From Paenibacillus solanacearum (lineage in GTDB: Bacteria; Bacillota; Bacilli; Paenibacillales; NBRC-103111): a DNA stretch of 64,000 bases. The stretch lies in contig NZ_CAJVAS010000004.1 in NCBI RefSeq assembly GCF_910593845.1, positions 124,001 through 188,000 of the forward strand, in the 5' to 3' direction. Under the pieces are notes generated by a model that was given only the letters and a program-made list of their open reading frames with translations, did not search any database and was not told the DNA's origin. The translations under genes and the position numbers were made by a program. Shown here piece after piece: positions 37,579 through 47,400 of this stretch; within the stretch, counting starts at the first letter, position 1; the number at the start of each line of letters is the position of its first letter.

Positions 37579-38403
37579 TCATTGCAGCACGTCCGCGATC
37601 CGCTGCGCCATTCGTTCATAGCCGTATTGATTCGGGTGAAAATGATCGCTGTACAAATATTTATTCAAATTCAGCTCGAACAAATCGTACGTCGGCACAA
37701 CCGTAATGTTCGTACGGCGATTGGCCATCTCGAATGCTGCGGTGTTCCACTGCTGCACAATCGGCCCTCCCACGCGGTTCGTATCCAGATCCGAGAACGG
37801 ATGGTACAGTCCGACATACAAAATCTTCGCTTTCGGGTTCGCCGCGGATACGCGGTCGAAGATTTGTTCCAGCCGCTTCAACGCTTCCGGAATTCGCTTC
37901 GCCGCCGCGGCGGGATTGAAGCCGTCATCGTTTTGCCCGCCGAATAGGTCGGCGCCCCCTTCGAACAAGTCGTTGCCGCCGATCGTAAGCAGCACGAGGT
38001 CGGCTTCCCCGATCGATGCCGCAATGTCTTGTTTCGCATCCCAGTCCTTGAGCAGATCGGCAGTGCGGAAGCCCGGGATAGCGAAATTATTGTACACAAA
38101 AACCGGCTTGCCGAGCTGCTTCTCCAGCTTGTCCCGCAGTTGTCCGACATAGCCTTTGCCCGTCAGATCGCCGGTCCCCGCGGTCAGCGAATCGCCGAGT
38201 GCAACGATGCGAATCTGTTCCTTGGCTTCCCATGCCTCTTGATTCGAAGGCTGCTCCGGCTTGGGCGTGGCTGGCGTTTCCGATGCAGCCGGCTTCGGGA
38301 ACATGATCTGATTGACGGCATAAATAAAGCCGAATGCGCATAGCAGCGTAGACAGCAGCGCGGTTACGCCGACGATGCGCCATAACCATTTTGTCGAAAT
38401 CAT
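37579..38403 (-). CDS. Membrane-anchored SGNH/GDSL-family hydrolase
   Basis: 274 residues. One N-terminal membrane helix (about 8-30), a Pro-rich spacer, then the esterase domain: IVALGDSLTAGTG (nucleophile Ser), TIGGNDLF (block III Gly/Asn) and DHFHPNQYGYE (Asp and His). It resembles the lipase/acylhydrolase YpmR of Bacillus. Acts outside the membrane, perhaps on acyl or acetyl groups of the cell envelope. It precedes the ABC ATPase gene by 37 bases on the same strand. Confidence 0.9.
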   Translation of the reverse strand: MISTKWLWRIVGVTALLSTLLCAFGFIYAVNQIMFPKPAASETPATPKPEQPSNQEAWEAKEQIRIVALGDSLTAGTGDLTGKGYVGQLRDKLEKQLGKPVFVYNNFAIPGFRTADLLKDWDAKQDIAASIGEADLVLLTIGGNDLFEGGADLFGGQNDDGFNPAAAAKRIPEALKRLEQIFDRVSAANPKAKILYVGLYHPFSDLDTNRVGGPIVQQWNTAAFEMANRRTNITVVPTYDLFELNLNKYLYSDHFHPNQYGYERMAQRIADVLQ

Positions 38404-38526
38404 GCGAAATCCCCTGCGCTCTCTTCAAGTTTCGTCTGCTTTTCCAAATTTTTTGCATGTACGGACAAGTTCACTTTTTAGAGTAGCGGTTTGTCGGGCG
38501 ATTTGCAAATCAACGAGGCGCATGGC

Positions 38527-38558
38527 AAAGCCCCCGGAGGTCGCAGTCCGCCGGGGCT
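38527..38558 (-). terminator. Terminator after the M23 peptidase gene
   Basis: A GC-rich stem (AGCCCC with GGGGGCT, extended) ends leftward in a short TTTG, 17 bases past the stop. The T-run is poor, so strength is uncertain. Confidence 0.5.
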
Positions 38559-38574
38559 CGTTATGTACTACGGG

Positions 38575-39987
38575 CTACAACCGCACGTATTTCATCGGAT
38601 TTTGCTGCTCGCCGCCTTTAATAATTTCAAAATGAAGATGGACGCCGGTAGCGTTGCCCGTGCTGCCCATCGTGCCGATTTTTTCGCCTTTGCTGACCGT
38701 CTCACCCTTCCGCACGTCGATCTTGCTCAAATGACCGTACAGCGTCTCAAAACCGTTCTGATGATCGATAATAACGCAGTTGCCGTACCCGGATTTGACG
38801 CCGGCGAACGCGACCTTGCCGTGATCCGACGCCAGTATGGCGCGCTGCTCCGAGACGAGATCCGTCCCGTTATGGTTCGTCCCCCATCGCAAGCCGAATT
38901 CGCTCGTAATTTTGGCTCGAAGAACCGGCGAAGCGAACGTACCGGTGCCGACGCCCGGAATGACTTTGGTCCCTTGGCGGACGACCGTCTGCACCGGGGG
39001 CTCAAGCAGCGTTTCGCTCAGCGTGCGCACTTCTTCCGTCTGTCCGTTCACCTTGACCGTTTCATAAGTCACCTTCTTGAGACCCGGCTTCCCCTGCGAT
39101 TGAATCCGGATGACGCCGGACTTCAGCTCCTCGTCCTTCTCGTATACGACGCCGCTCGGCACCTTGACCTCCTCCGTACGCGTCTCCACCGCCTTCACCG
39201 CAAGCAGCGGCTGCAATACGGTCAAATTGAGCGTCTCGCCGGTTCGGATCAAATCGTTCTTGATGTACGGGTTGTTGTCATAAATCACTTGCGGAACGAT
39301 GTCGAATTTTTGCGCGATGAGCGATATGCAGTCGCCCTTCTGCACCTTGTATTCAACCGGCTGCACATCCCCCGTCATGATCCGGCTCAGCACCGCATCG
39401 ACGGATTCGATTTTACCCGGCGCAATGATGGTCTCGGCAACCTGCACGTCCTGCACGAATCCATAATCAATCGTCACGTCCGCTCCGGCTGCATTCGTAC
39501 GCTCCACCGCCAGAGCGGTCACCTCTTTCCGTTTCTCCATAAACGGCGCCTTCACTTGCTCCAACAGCGCGGACGCGCTGCCGATATCTTTCACGACGCC
39601 GACAGGGGATCCGTCGATCCGAATTTCCGCCGCGAACACCGTTACGACAAGGGTATCGTTCAGCACGGCCAGCACCGCGTCATTGTCCACCGCGCCTTGA
39701 AATGCCGTATTATCTATAAAGCGAAGCCGTTCCAGGTTCGAGGTCACCCGCGAGCCGTCATACCGCAATGAATATTCGTCATATTTCGACTTTTTCCACT
39801 GTTTCACAAGCTCCGGGTCGCTTACCGTGCCAAGCAGCTGATCGTCCAAAAACACATCGTACCTCGTAATTACTTGCGCCTTTACGAACAACCGCCCCGA
39901 AACCAACACCGCCACAATCACGGTAAAGGCTGCAAGCCATTGAATGAAACCTAGCGTTGGAAATGCAGCGCGTCCGTCACCCTTCAA
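38575..39987 (-). CDS. Membrane-anchored LysM, G5 and M23 cell-wall endopeptidase
   Basis: 470 residues from a TTG (GGAGG ten bases ahead). One N-terminal membrane helix (about 14-36); LysM near 208-255 (EYKVQKGDCISLIAQKF); G5 near 258-335 (EVKVPSGVVYEKDEEL); M23 domain from about 350 with zinc ligands in HNGTDL and HLHFEI, and YGHLSK. Cuts peptidoglycan cross-links outside the membrane, likely in growth or sporulation. It is the first gene before the SGNH esterase, which follows in the same direction after a terminator. Confidence 0.94.
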   Translation of the reverse strand: MKGDGRAAFPTLGFIQWLAAFTVIVAVLVSGRLFVKAQVITRYDVFLDDQLLGTVSDPELVKQWKKSKYDEYSLRYDGSRVTSNLERLRFIDNTAFQGAVDNDAVLAVLNDTLVVTVFAAEIRIDGSPVGVVKDIGSASALLEQVKAPFMEKRKEVTALAVERTNAAGADVTIDYGFVQDVQVAETIIAPGKIESVDAVLSRIMTGDVQPVEYKVQKGDCISLIAQKFDIVPQVIYDNNPYIKNDLIRTGETLNLTVLQPLLAVKAVETRTEEVKVPSGVVYEKDEELKSGVIRIQSQGKPGLKKVTYETVKVNGQTEEVRTLSETLLEPPVQTVVRQGTKVIPGVGTGTFASPVLRAKITSEFGLRWGTNHNGTDLVSEQRAILASDHGKVAFAGVKSGYGNCVIIDHQNGFETLYGHLSKIDVRKGETVSKGEKIGTMGSTGNATGVHLHFEIIKGGEQQNPMKYVRL

Positions 39988-40217
39988 TGTCCTTTTCCTC
40001 CCAGCTTATGGATGTTTTGGTCTCCACCGGTCGCCTCACGGGCCGGGGGGCACCGCCATACCTTTTCATGTATATGTAGGGCTCAGGATGATATCACTTT
40101 AAAAAAATAAGGAAGCTGTCATATGAGAAGCTCATCGGTACGAGGAACGCGGCTGGAGCGAAGTTATTATTTTTTTGAAAAAGCCTTTGAACGATTCGGA
40201 GCAATGCCCCTTTACGC

Positions 40218-40258
40218 AAAAAAACTCCTTCGATTCGCGATTGCAAACCGAAGGAGTT
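40218..40258 (-). terminator. Terminator of the ABC exporter operon
   Basis: ACTCCTTCG pairs with CGAAGGAGT; leftward the stem ends in seven T (40218-40224). It lies 13 bases past the stop of the second exporter gene. Confidence 0.88.
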
Positions 40259-40270
40259 ACTGCCTCGTTA

Positions 40271-42115
40271 CTAACCCGTTTCCTTCAAGAAACGGTACTG
40301 CGCCTGAATGAGTCCATGATAAATGCCTTTGTGTTCCAGCAGCTGCTGATGGTTGCCCTGTTCCATAATATGGCCGTGATCGAGCACGAGGATGTGATCG
40401 GCATGGCGAATCGTGGACAACCGGTGCGCGATGATGAACGAAGTGCGTCCGGCGAGCAGTGTCTTCAGCGCTTCCTGAATTTTCAGCTCGGTCTCGGTAT
40501 CGATGCTTGCCGTCGCTTCGTCCAGAATGAGAATGCGCGGATCGGCGAGCAGCGCACGCGCAAACGACAGCAGCTGCCGCTGTCCCATCGAGAGCACATT
40601 GCCCCGCTCCTGCACTTCCGTATCATAGCCCTGCGGCAGATTCACGATAAAATCATGCGCGCGGACTGCCTTGGCCGCCGCTTCAATCTCCTCGTCCGTT
40701 GCGTCCAGCCGGCCAAACCGGATGTTGTCACGGATCGTTCCGGAGAAAATGAACGTATCCTGCAGCACGATGCCGACCTGGGACCGAAGACTGGAGATCG
40801 TCACATCGCGAATATCGTGGCCGTCGATCGAAATGCTGCCGCCCGTCACATCATAGAAACGGCAAAGCAAGTTGATGATCGTGCTCTTGCCCGAGCCGGT
40901 ATGACCGACAAGAGCGATCGATTGACCGGCTTTCACGCTCAGGTCGATTTGGTTCAGCGCATGCCTTCCGGGCTCGTATTCGAACTCCACCTGCTTGAAC
41001 TCGATATCGCCGCGAATATTCGGCAAATCGACCGCATCTTCCTTCTCGCCCACATTCGGTTTTTCATCGATGAATTCGAAAATACGTTCCGATGATGCCA
41101 TGGCGATCAGCATTTGCGAATACATTTGCCCCAGCCGGTTGATCGGCTCCCAGAAGTGGCCGATATACGTCGCGAACGCAACAAGCAGACCGATCGAAAT
41201 TTCACCTGTCTGAATCAAATGCGCGCCAAACCAGAACAAAATACAATAGCCGACGGCGCCTGTGACCTCAATAATCGGACCGAACGACTGGTTCAATGTG
41301 GAAGCGCGATTCCAGTGGTAATGGTTATCTTTGTTCATTTCGTCGAAAAATGCAATATTTTCTTTTTCCTGTGTGAACGCCTGCGTTACTTTGACGCCCT
41401 GGATACATTCATTCAGGTGCGCGTTGATGCGCGCGGTCCGAATTTGCACGACCTGCCACGCACGGCGGATTTTGACCCGCAATTTCGTGGAAATGACGAA
41501 CATGATCGGAACGGTGATGATAATCGCCAGACCCAGCTTCCAGTTATACAGCAGCAATATAACGATAATTCCCGCCAGCTGCACACAGTCGATCATTAGG
41601 TTGACGACCCCGTTCGTGAACAAATCTTGCAGTGAATTGACGTAGTTCGTGACACGAACGAGAATCGATCCGGCCGGCCTTTTGTCGAAAAAACGGAACG
41701 ACAGGCGTTGAATATGGCTGAACAAATGATGGCGCAAATCGTAAATGACCCGCTGACCGATCATATTCGTATAGCGGATCCGGTACGTATTGGCTGCCCA
41801 TTGAATAATATACAGCGTCAGCATCACGCCTACGCACAGCAGCAATGCGTTCTTATCGCCGTTCTTCAGCGCATGGTCGATCGCATAGGCGATCAGCAGC
41901 GGATTCAGCAGCTTCGTCATTGCGCCGACGACCATCATGATCAGGATGATCGGGATAATCTGCCTGGCATACGGCTTCATGTAGTGGCTCAAGCGCTTAA
42001 CCTGAACCATATCGAACCCTTTGTCGAGCTCCTCGTCGTCCTGATAGACGAACCGGGTTTTCAGTTCTTCGGCGGCCTGCTGGTCGCCGGCTTGTTTTGC
42101 TTTATGCGCGCTCAA
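40271..42115 (-). CDS. ABC exporter half-transporter, catalytic-site subunit
   Basis: 614 residues, a transmembrane domain of six helices (about 50-340) fused to an ATPase. Walker A GHTGSGKST, Walker B LLILDEATASID-type with a normal catalytic Glu, but a degenerate signature VLSMGQRQ. That marks one half of a heterodimer. Starts at a TTG overlapping the partner's stop, with AGGGGG ahead. Exports a drug, lipid or peptide; the substrate is unknown. Similar to YfiB/YfiC- and BmrC/BmrD-type pairs. Confidence 0.92.
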   Translation of the reverse strand: MSAHKAKQAGDQQAAEELKTRFVYQDDEELDKGFDMVQVKRLSHYMKPYARQIIPIILIMMVVGAMTKLLNPLLIAYAIDHALKNGDKNALLLCVGVMLTLYIIQWAANTYRIRYTNMIGQRVIYDLRHHLFSHIQRLSFRFFDKRPAGSILVRVTNYVNSLQDLFTNGVVNLMIDCVQLAGIIVILLLYNWKLGLAIIITVPIMFVISTKLRVKIRRAWQVVQIRTARINAHLNECIQGVKVTQAFTQEKENIAFFDEMNKDNHYHWNRASTLNQSFGPIIEVTGAVGYCILFWFGAHLIQTGEISIGLLVAFATYIGHFWEPINRLGQMYSQMLIAMASSERIFEFIDEKPNVGEKEDAVDLPNIRGDIEFKQVEFEYEPGRHALNQIDLSVKAGQSIALVGHTGSGKSTIINLLCRFYDVTGGSISIDGHDIRDVTISSLRSQVGIVLQDTFIFSGTIRDNIRFGRLDATDEEIEAAAKAVRAHDFIVNLPQGYDTEVQERGNVLSMGQRQLLSFARALLADPRILILDEATASIDTETELKIQEALKTLLAGRTSFIIAHRLSTIRHADHILVLDHGHIMEQGNHQQLLEHKGIYHGLIQAQYRFLKETG

Positions 42116-43983
42116 TGTACGAACCCCCTGACTTTCGCTTGCGATGCAACCGCGATTTCTTCGGACGCAGGACAGGCTTGAGCGTCCACCGGACGGTTCG
42201 CCGCGCGGCGCCTTGCGCCCGTGTCTCCCTCATTCGCGGAATCCGTTTCCTCCGGCTGATCCGCGAACTGGATTTTATATGTTTCCAGGTACGGCCCCGC
42301 CTGCTTCATCAGTTCCGCATGCGTGCCCCGCTGCACGATGCGGCCTTCGTCCAGCACGAGGATTTCGTCGGCATGCTTCAAGGAGGAGATCCGGTGCGCG
42401 ATGATGAACGTCGTCCGGCCGGCCATCACTTCCTCGAAGCCTTGCTGAATCTCGTGCTCGGTTTCCATATCGACGGCGCTCGTCGCATCGTCAAGAATTA
42501 ATATTTTCGGGTTTTTGAGCAGCGCGCGCGCAATCGCAATCCGCTGCTTCTGTCCGCCGGACAGACCGAGTCCCCTCTCGCCGACAACCGTGTCATAGCC
42601 CATTGGCAGCTCCATAATGAAATCATGCGCCTTGGCCAGCTTCGCCGCTTTGACAATCTCGTCCATGGACACACTCTTCACGCCATAGGCGATATTGTTG
42701 CGGATGGTCGAAGAGAACAGGAACGTTTCCTGAAACACGATGGCCATTTGACGGCGCAAGCTGTCCAGCGTCACATCGCGAATATCCATCCCATCCACCG
42801 TAATGCGCCCTTCCTTGACGTTGTACGCGCGCAGCAGCAGCTGAATGACCGTCGACTTGCCCGATCCCGTTCCGCCAAGCAACCCGATGACCGAGCCTTG
42901 CGGCGCGTCAAGCTGAAAGTCGGTCAAGGCCGGCTGCTTCTCCGTATAGGCGAACGTCACGTTCTCGAACCGGACATGACCTCGAACCTGTTCGGACTTC
43001 AGCTCGATCGCATGGTCCTTGTTTTTCACGTGAACATATTGATGTAAAAGTTCGAGCAGCCGTTCGCCCGCCGCCTTCGACTGCGTAAAGTTGTTAATAT
43101 GAAAGCCGATGCCCCACATCGGGCCGATAATGTACCAGATCAAGCTGAAGAAAGCGACGAGCTCCCCGAGTGAAATCGACCCGCCGATGACCATCAGCCC
43201 GCCGACACACAGCAGCACCACGACGCTCAGGTTAGCGAACAGCTCCATGAGCGGGAAAAATCGGGCCCAAATTCCGGACGTCGTGACGTTGTTCTCCTGA
43301 TAATCTTCGTTCCGGTTCGAAAATTTCTCGACTTCGTGCGGCTCGCGCGCAAACGATTTGACCGTTCTTACGCCGGTGATGTTCTCCTGAACCGCGGTCG
43401 TCATCGAGCTCATCGATTTACGGATGGAGCGAAACGCGGGATGGATTTTCCCTTCGAAGCGGACCGCCGTAACGACCAGAAACGGCATAAAGATCATCGT
43501 CAGCAGCGTCAGCTTCCAGTTGATTGAGAACATCATGATGATCCCGAACGTGAACATCATAAATACGTTCAAAATCTGCACGAAGCCGAAGCCGATAAAA
43601 TCGCGCACCGCCTGCAAGTCCGCAGTCAGCCGAGACATCAGGTCACCCGTTCGGGCTTGGTCATAATATTGAAAGGATAAATATTGCAATTTCTCATAAA
43701 GCTTGTTGCGCAAATTGTACGCTACCTGATTGCCGAGCCGCGAGCTTGAAGCGCCGTGCAAAAATTGAAACGACGCTTTGACCGTCATGACGCACACAAC
43801 GCCGAGCGCCAAATACGGCACTTTCTCGAATTGATTTTTGGAGATGACTTCGTCAATCAGATAGCGCAGCAGATTCGGGTAAACAAGACCGAGCGCCGTT
43901 GCCGTCATCAAGCAAAAAATCGAGAAAAACAAAAACCTTCGTTCCGACCAGTAGTACTCTTTTAACTGCCGAAAAACATTCAT
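42112..43983 (-). CDS. ABC exporter half-transporter, degenerate-site subunit
   Basis: 623 residues with six membrane helices then an ATPase. Walker A GGTGSGKST, normal signature LSGGQKQR, but Walker B ILILDDATSAVD has Asp where the catalytic Glu should be. Together with the next gene this gives one working and one degenerate ATP site, as in BmrCD or TM287/288. A 40-residue charged tail follows the ATPase. GAAGGAGGG precedes the ATG. First gene of the two-gene operon. Confidence 0.92.
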   Translation of the reverse strand: MNVFRQLKEYYWSERRFLFFSIFCLMTATALGLVYPNLLRYLIDEVISKNQFEKVPYLALGVVCVMTVKASFQFLHGASSSRLGNQVAYNLRNKLYEKLQYLSFQYYDQARTGDLMSRLTADLQAVRDFIGFGFVQILNVFMMFTFGIIMMFSINWKLTLLTMIFMPFLVVTAVRFEGKIHPAFRSIRKSMSSMTTAVQENITGVRTVKSFAREPHEVEKFSNRNEDYQENNVTTSGIWARFFPLMELFANLSVVVLLCVGGLMVIGGSISLGELVAFFSLIWYIIGPMWGIGFHINNFTQSKAAGERLLELLHQYVHVKNKDHAIELKSEQVRGHVRFENVTFAYTEKQPALTDFQLDAPQGSVIGLLGGTGSGKSTVIQLLLRAYNVKEGRITVDGMDIRDVTLDSLRRQMAIVFQETFLFSSTIRNNIAYGVKSVSMDEIVKAAKLAKAHDFIMELPMGYDTVVGERGLGLSGGQKQRIAIARALLKNPKILILDDATSAVDMETEHEIQQGFEEVMAGRTTFIIAHRISSLKHADEILVLDEGRIVQRGTHAELMKQAGPYLETYKIQFADQPEETDSANEGDTGARRRAANRPVDAQACPASEEIAVASQAKVRGFVH

Positions 43984-44068
43984 GGAGACCCTCCTTCTCC
44001 GGACTCTGCCGTGTGGATCGCGTCACAGAGCCGCCTTCCTGTATATACAACGTTGTTTACCTTGCGGT

Positions 44069-44082
44069 TGCAAACGCTTCCG
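44069..44082 (-). promoter_or_regulatory. cre-like operator upstream of the ABC exporter
   Basis: TGCAAACGCTTCCG matches the CcpA site pattern TGNAANCGNWNNCW at 13 of 14 positions and lies 86 bases before the exporter start codon. CcpA control by carbon source is possible but the site could be coincidental. Confidence 0.3.
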
Positions 44083-44356
44083 CAGCGTGTGCGTATCCGC
44101 CTTCCGGCTGCCGATTCGCCTGCTCGACGGCCGTAAAAGCAAAAATGGCTTTCGAAGCGGGTTGAGCCGCTGCGAAAGCGTTTCAGCTATGCTTTGAAGT
44201 GTAGCATCCCCTTCCGGGACCGGCAACAAGTGGAAATTCCATAATCTTCTTAAATACGTAAAATTCCATCAAATCGTCACATTTTTGAAGCAGAGTCTAC
44301 CTTTCTCGTGCAAAAGGTGCGGAATGTTCCAAATGTAAACCCTTTCACCAAATCCG

Positions 44357-44391
44357 AAAAAATCCCCGCCGAAACTGCTTCGGCGAGGATT
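44357..44391 (-). terminator. Terminator of the dynamin gene
   Basis: TCGCCGAA and TTCGGCGG-type arms (44361-44373 with 44379-44391) form a long stem followed leftward by TTTTTT. It is 55 bases past the dynamin stop. Confidence 0.85.
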
Positions 44392-44445
44392 CCATTACGC
44401 GTATCCGTTCCTTTACAGACATCAACTGGAAAGCAGTAGGTTTAG

Positions 44446-47400
44446 TCACTCCCCAACGCCCTTAGGCGCTTCCGATTCCCCTTTCGCCTCGCTTGGGTCG
44501 ATATATCGCAGCAGCCGTTCCTGCTTCTGCCCGAGCTCGTTCAGATCGATCTTCATCTCCAGCGCGTCAATCAGCCCTGCCGCGTGTTCTTCCAATTCCA
44601 GCGTCATCCGTTCCGTCAGCATCCGGTACGCGTCCCGCAGTTGACCCGCGTAGGCCGCTTCCAGCGCCGCCGCTTGCGCTTCGGCAAACTGCGTCATCGG
44701 CACGTTCAGTTTCGCCTCGAGCTCGGTCCGCAGCCTTTGCTTGCCGTCTCCTTCGAAAAACTGCTTCGTGTTTTTGAAAAAGCCCGACAGCCACTTGGCG
44801 CCGATGTCCTCCGCCGGCAGCGAGCCCTCCAGTGCGGGCGTCTTCATCTTGAACGGTTCAAAGCCCTCGTTCTCAAAAGACGGGATGCGCTCGCGGATGG
44901 TGTCCGCAAGCTGCCGCGCGGCCCGTTCCGCCAGCTTGTTGACTTTGTTTTCGACACGCAGCGTCGTCGCCAGCACTTCCTGCGTGAGGTCGAAGGAAAT
45001 CATCCGCCGCAAGTCTTCCCAGGCGGACATCAGCACCGTCTTCGAATCTCTCGTGTCTTCGCGGAAGACCGACGGGTTGAACGCCAGCAGGAACAAATCC
45101 CCGAACCGGTACGCTGTCCGCTGTTTAACATAGTAAAGCAGCTCTTGAATTTCTTTGGACAGCTCCCGCAGGTCGGCTTCCGGCTCGAAGCCCGCCAGCT
45201 CCGCCTTGGCGACCGACAGCTTCTCCGTCAGCTCACGCGCTTGGCGGCCGCGTTCGTCGGCGTCCGCTTGGGCGCCGTCCATCCAGTGGCGCAGCACGCC
45301 GGCCGCCCTTCGAATATCGGCGAGCCCTGCAGCGATCGCCATTTCGGACAGCTCTTCGAACGTAAAGCGAACGAACTGCCGCTCGAACGGAAGAATGCCG
45401 GATTGCGCTACGGTGTCCCGGTCTTGATTCATTTTGCCTTCCAGCGCATAGTAGCTCGACAGCGGGTAAATGCGCGGATTGCGAATGCCGTGCTGCAGCA
45501 GGTTGCTCTCCAGGTGGCCGACTACGCCGGCCAATTCTTCCTCCGACGAGGCAAGATCTGCCGCATTGACGATAAAAAACATTTTATCCAGCTCGAAGCT
45601 GTCCTTCACCCGTCCCAGCTGCAGCAAAAATTGTTTGTCTGCATGCGAGAAAGCGTGATTGTAGTAGGTCACAAACAAGATCGCGTCCGCGTTCTTGATA
45701 TAATCGAAGGCTACTCCCGTATGCCGCGCATTGATCGAATCCGCGCCCGGCGTATCGACCAGCACGACGCCTTGATCCGTCAGCGGATTCGCATAATACA
45801 GCTCGATCAGCTCGACGAAGCAAGAGCGGGACTCGTCGGCGGCGTACAGGCCGAATTCCTCCGCGCTTACTTTAAGCTGCTGCCCCAGGCTGGGGCTCAT
45901 CGCGTCCCAGCCTTTCTCGACCGCTTTGAGGAACGCGTAGTGCGGCTTGCCTTTCCCCGGCACATGCTCGGCCTTCAGCTGCGCAATCGCCTTGACGGCC
46001 TGCTCCAGCGTGCCGGCGGCGACGCCGAGCACCTCAAGCGAGTAGAGGACGTCGGATTCGAGACGTTCCCTGCTCTTCATCTGGACCTTGGCCGTGCCAT
46101 GCGGCCATCCGGCCTCAGGCTCCGGCGGCATGATCTTGTTGATCGCCGCCGTCGTCGGGTTCGGCGACACGGGCAGTATCCGCTCGCCGATCAGCGCGTT
46201 GGCGAACGAAGATTTGCCTGCGCTGAAGGCGCCGAACAGCGCGACCGTGAAGCGATTGTGCTCCAGCCGCTCGGCTTTTTCTCGCAAGGAGCGGCGGATC
46301 GTCTGCAGCGCAGCGACGCCCGCAAGCTCCTCCGCCGCGGCGGCTGCGGGCGCCGCCTCTGGCGCGGGCAGCGCCGGCGCGCTTGACGCCGGCAGCTGCG
46401 CCTGCAGCGCGGCGGCGTAGGCGGCCTCCGCCTGCGCGAGCCGCTCGAGCTCGCGCAGGCTGCCAAGCCGCGCCTCGAGAGCGGCGAGCTCGCACTGCAG
46501 CGCTTCGCGGCGCGGTGCCAGCGCGGCGCCCAGCGACGCGAGCATGGCATCGAGGGTCGCGAACGCTTCCTTGCGGTACAGCGACTTCGCTTCCGCCGCG
46601 ATCTGCTTCGAATAATTGAGCGTATATTCATTGCCGAAGACGGCGGCTTCATTCACTTGCTTCGCCAGCCACTCTGGCGAAATATCCGCATGTATGCGGT
46701 CTGCCGCTTCCGTCACGGCCGCCTGCGGCAAGCCTTGCCCTTCCAGCCCGGCCTTCATCGCCTGCTGTACATGCCGCGCCACCTGCGTCTCGACCTGCGA
46801 GGCGAAGTCTTTGTGGAAGGCAGCGAGCCGCTGCTCCACTTCCGCCGCCGTCTTCGCGGACGAACCGAACCAGCCGACCTTGAAGCCGGGTCGGCGGCTC
46901 TCCAAATACACGTGCGCGAGATCCCGCGTCACGGCCGGAATAATATTCGCGTTATCGAGCACCGACGCGACCGATTGACGCACCGCTTTATCGAGCTGCT
47001 GCGGCAGCGCATGCAGACGCGCCAGCTCCGCGCTCGCCTGCGCGTACGCCTCTTGCGCCGCCTCGGCTCCCTCATCGGCGGCAAGCTTGGCGCGCAGCGC
47101 TTCCTTGGCCGGCTCGTTCGCTTCGGCCATCTTGGCGGCATGCGCCGCAGCCAAGGCGCGGGCCGACTTCTCCAGGCTGAGCCGCACCAGCGGCTCTCGC
47201 AGCTCGATCAGCCGGCCGAGCAGCCAGTCGAGCTTGCTCCACTCGCTCGCCGGATGATCCGGCACCCGTACCGAGGTGTACAGGATGCCGTCGGGATGCA
47301 CATGCCAGTTGGCGAACGCTTCGCGAACGCCGGCTTTATATTTATCAAAAGGCAGCTCCTGCTCCCGGTGCTTGTCGACCATATTGACGATCAAATAAAG

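Larger units (their letters stand above)
43984..44445. other. Intergenic region with palindromes and cre-like boxes
   Basis: No convincing gene. Leftward it is the upstream region of the ABC exporter operon. It contains TGTATATACA (44040-44049), a 10-base perfect palindrome, and a cre-like TGCAAACGCTTCCG (44069-44082), which fits the CcpA consensus except at its last base; a second weaker GAAAGCGTTTC palindrome lies at 44174-44184. The dynamin terminator occupies its right end. Confidence 0.5.

Noticed and set aside
39995..40075. c-di-AMP (ydaO/yuaA) riboswitch before the M23 peptidase gene
   Set aside because: The gene type fits, but the conserved ydaO core sequences were not found in the leader; only a GC-rich hairpin is visible.
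44584..46386. 600-residue rightward frame opposite the dynamin gene
   Set aside because: Arg/Gln/Leu-rich antisense shadow; the leftward frame has both GTPase motif sets.
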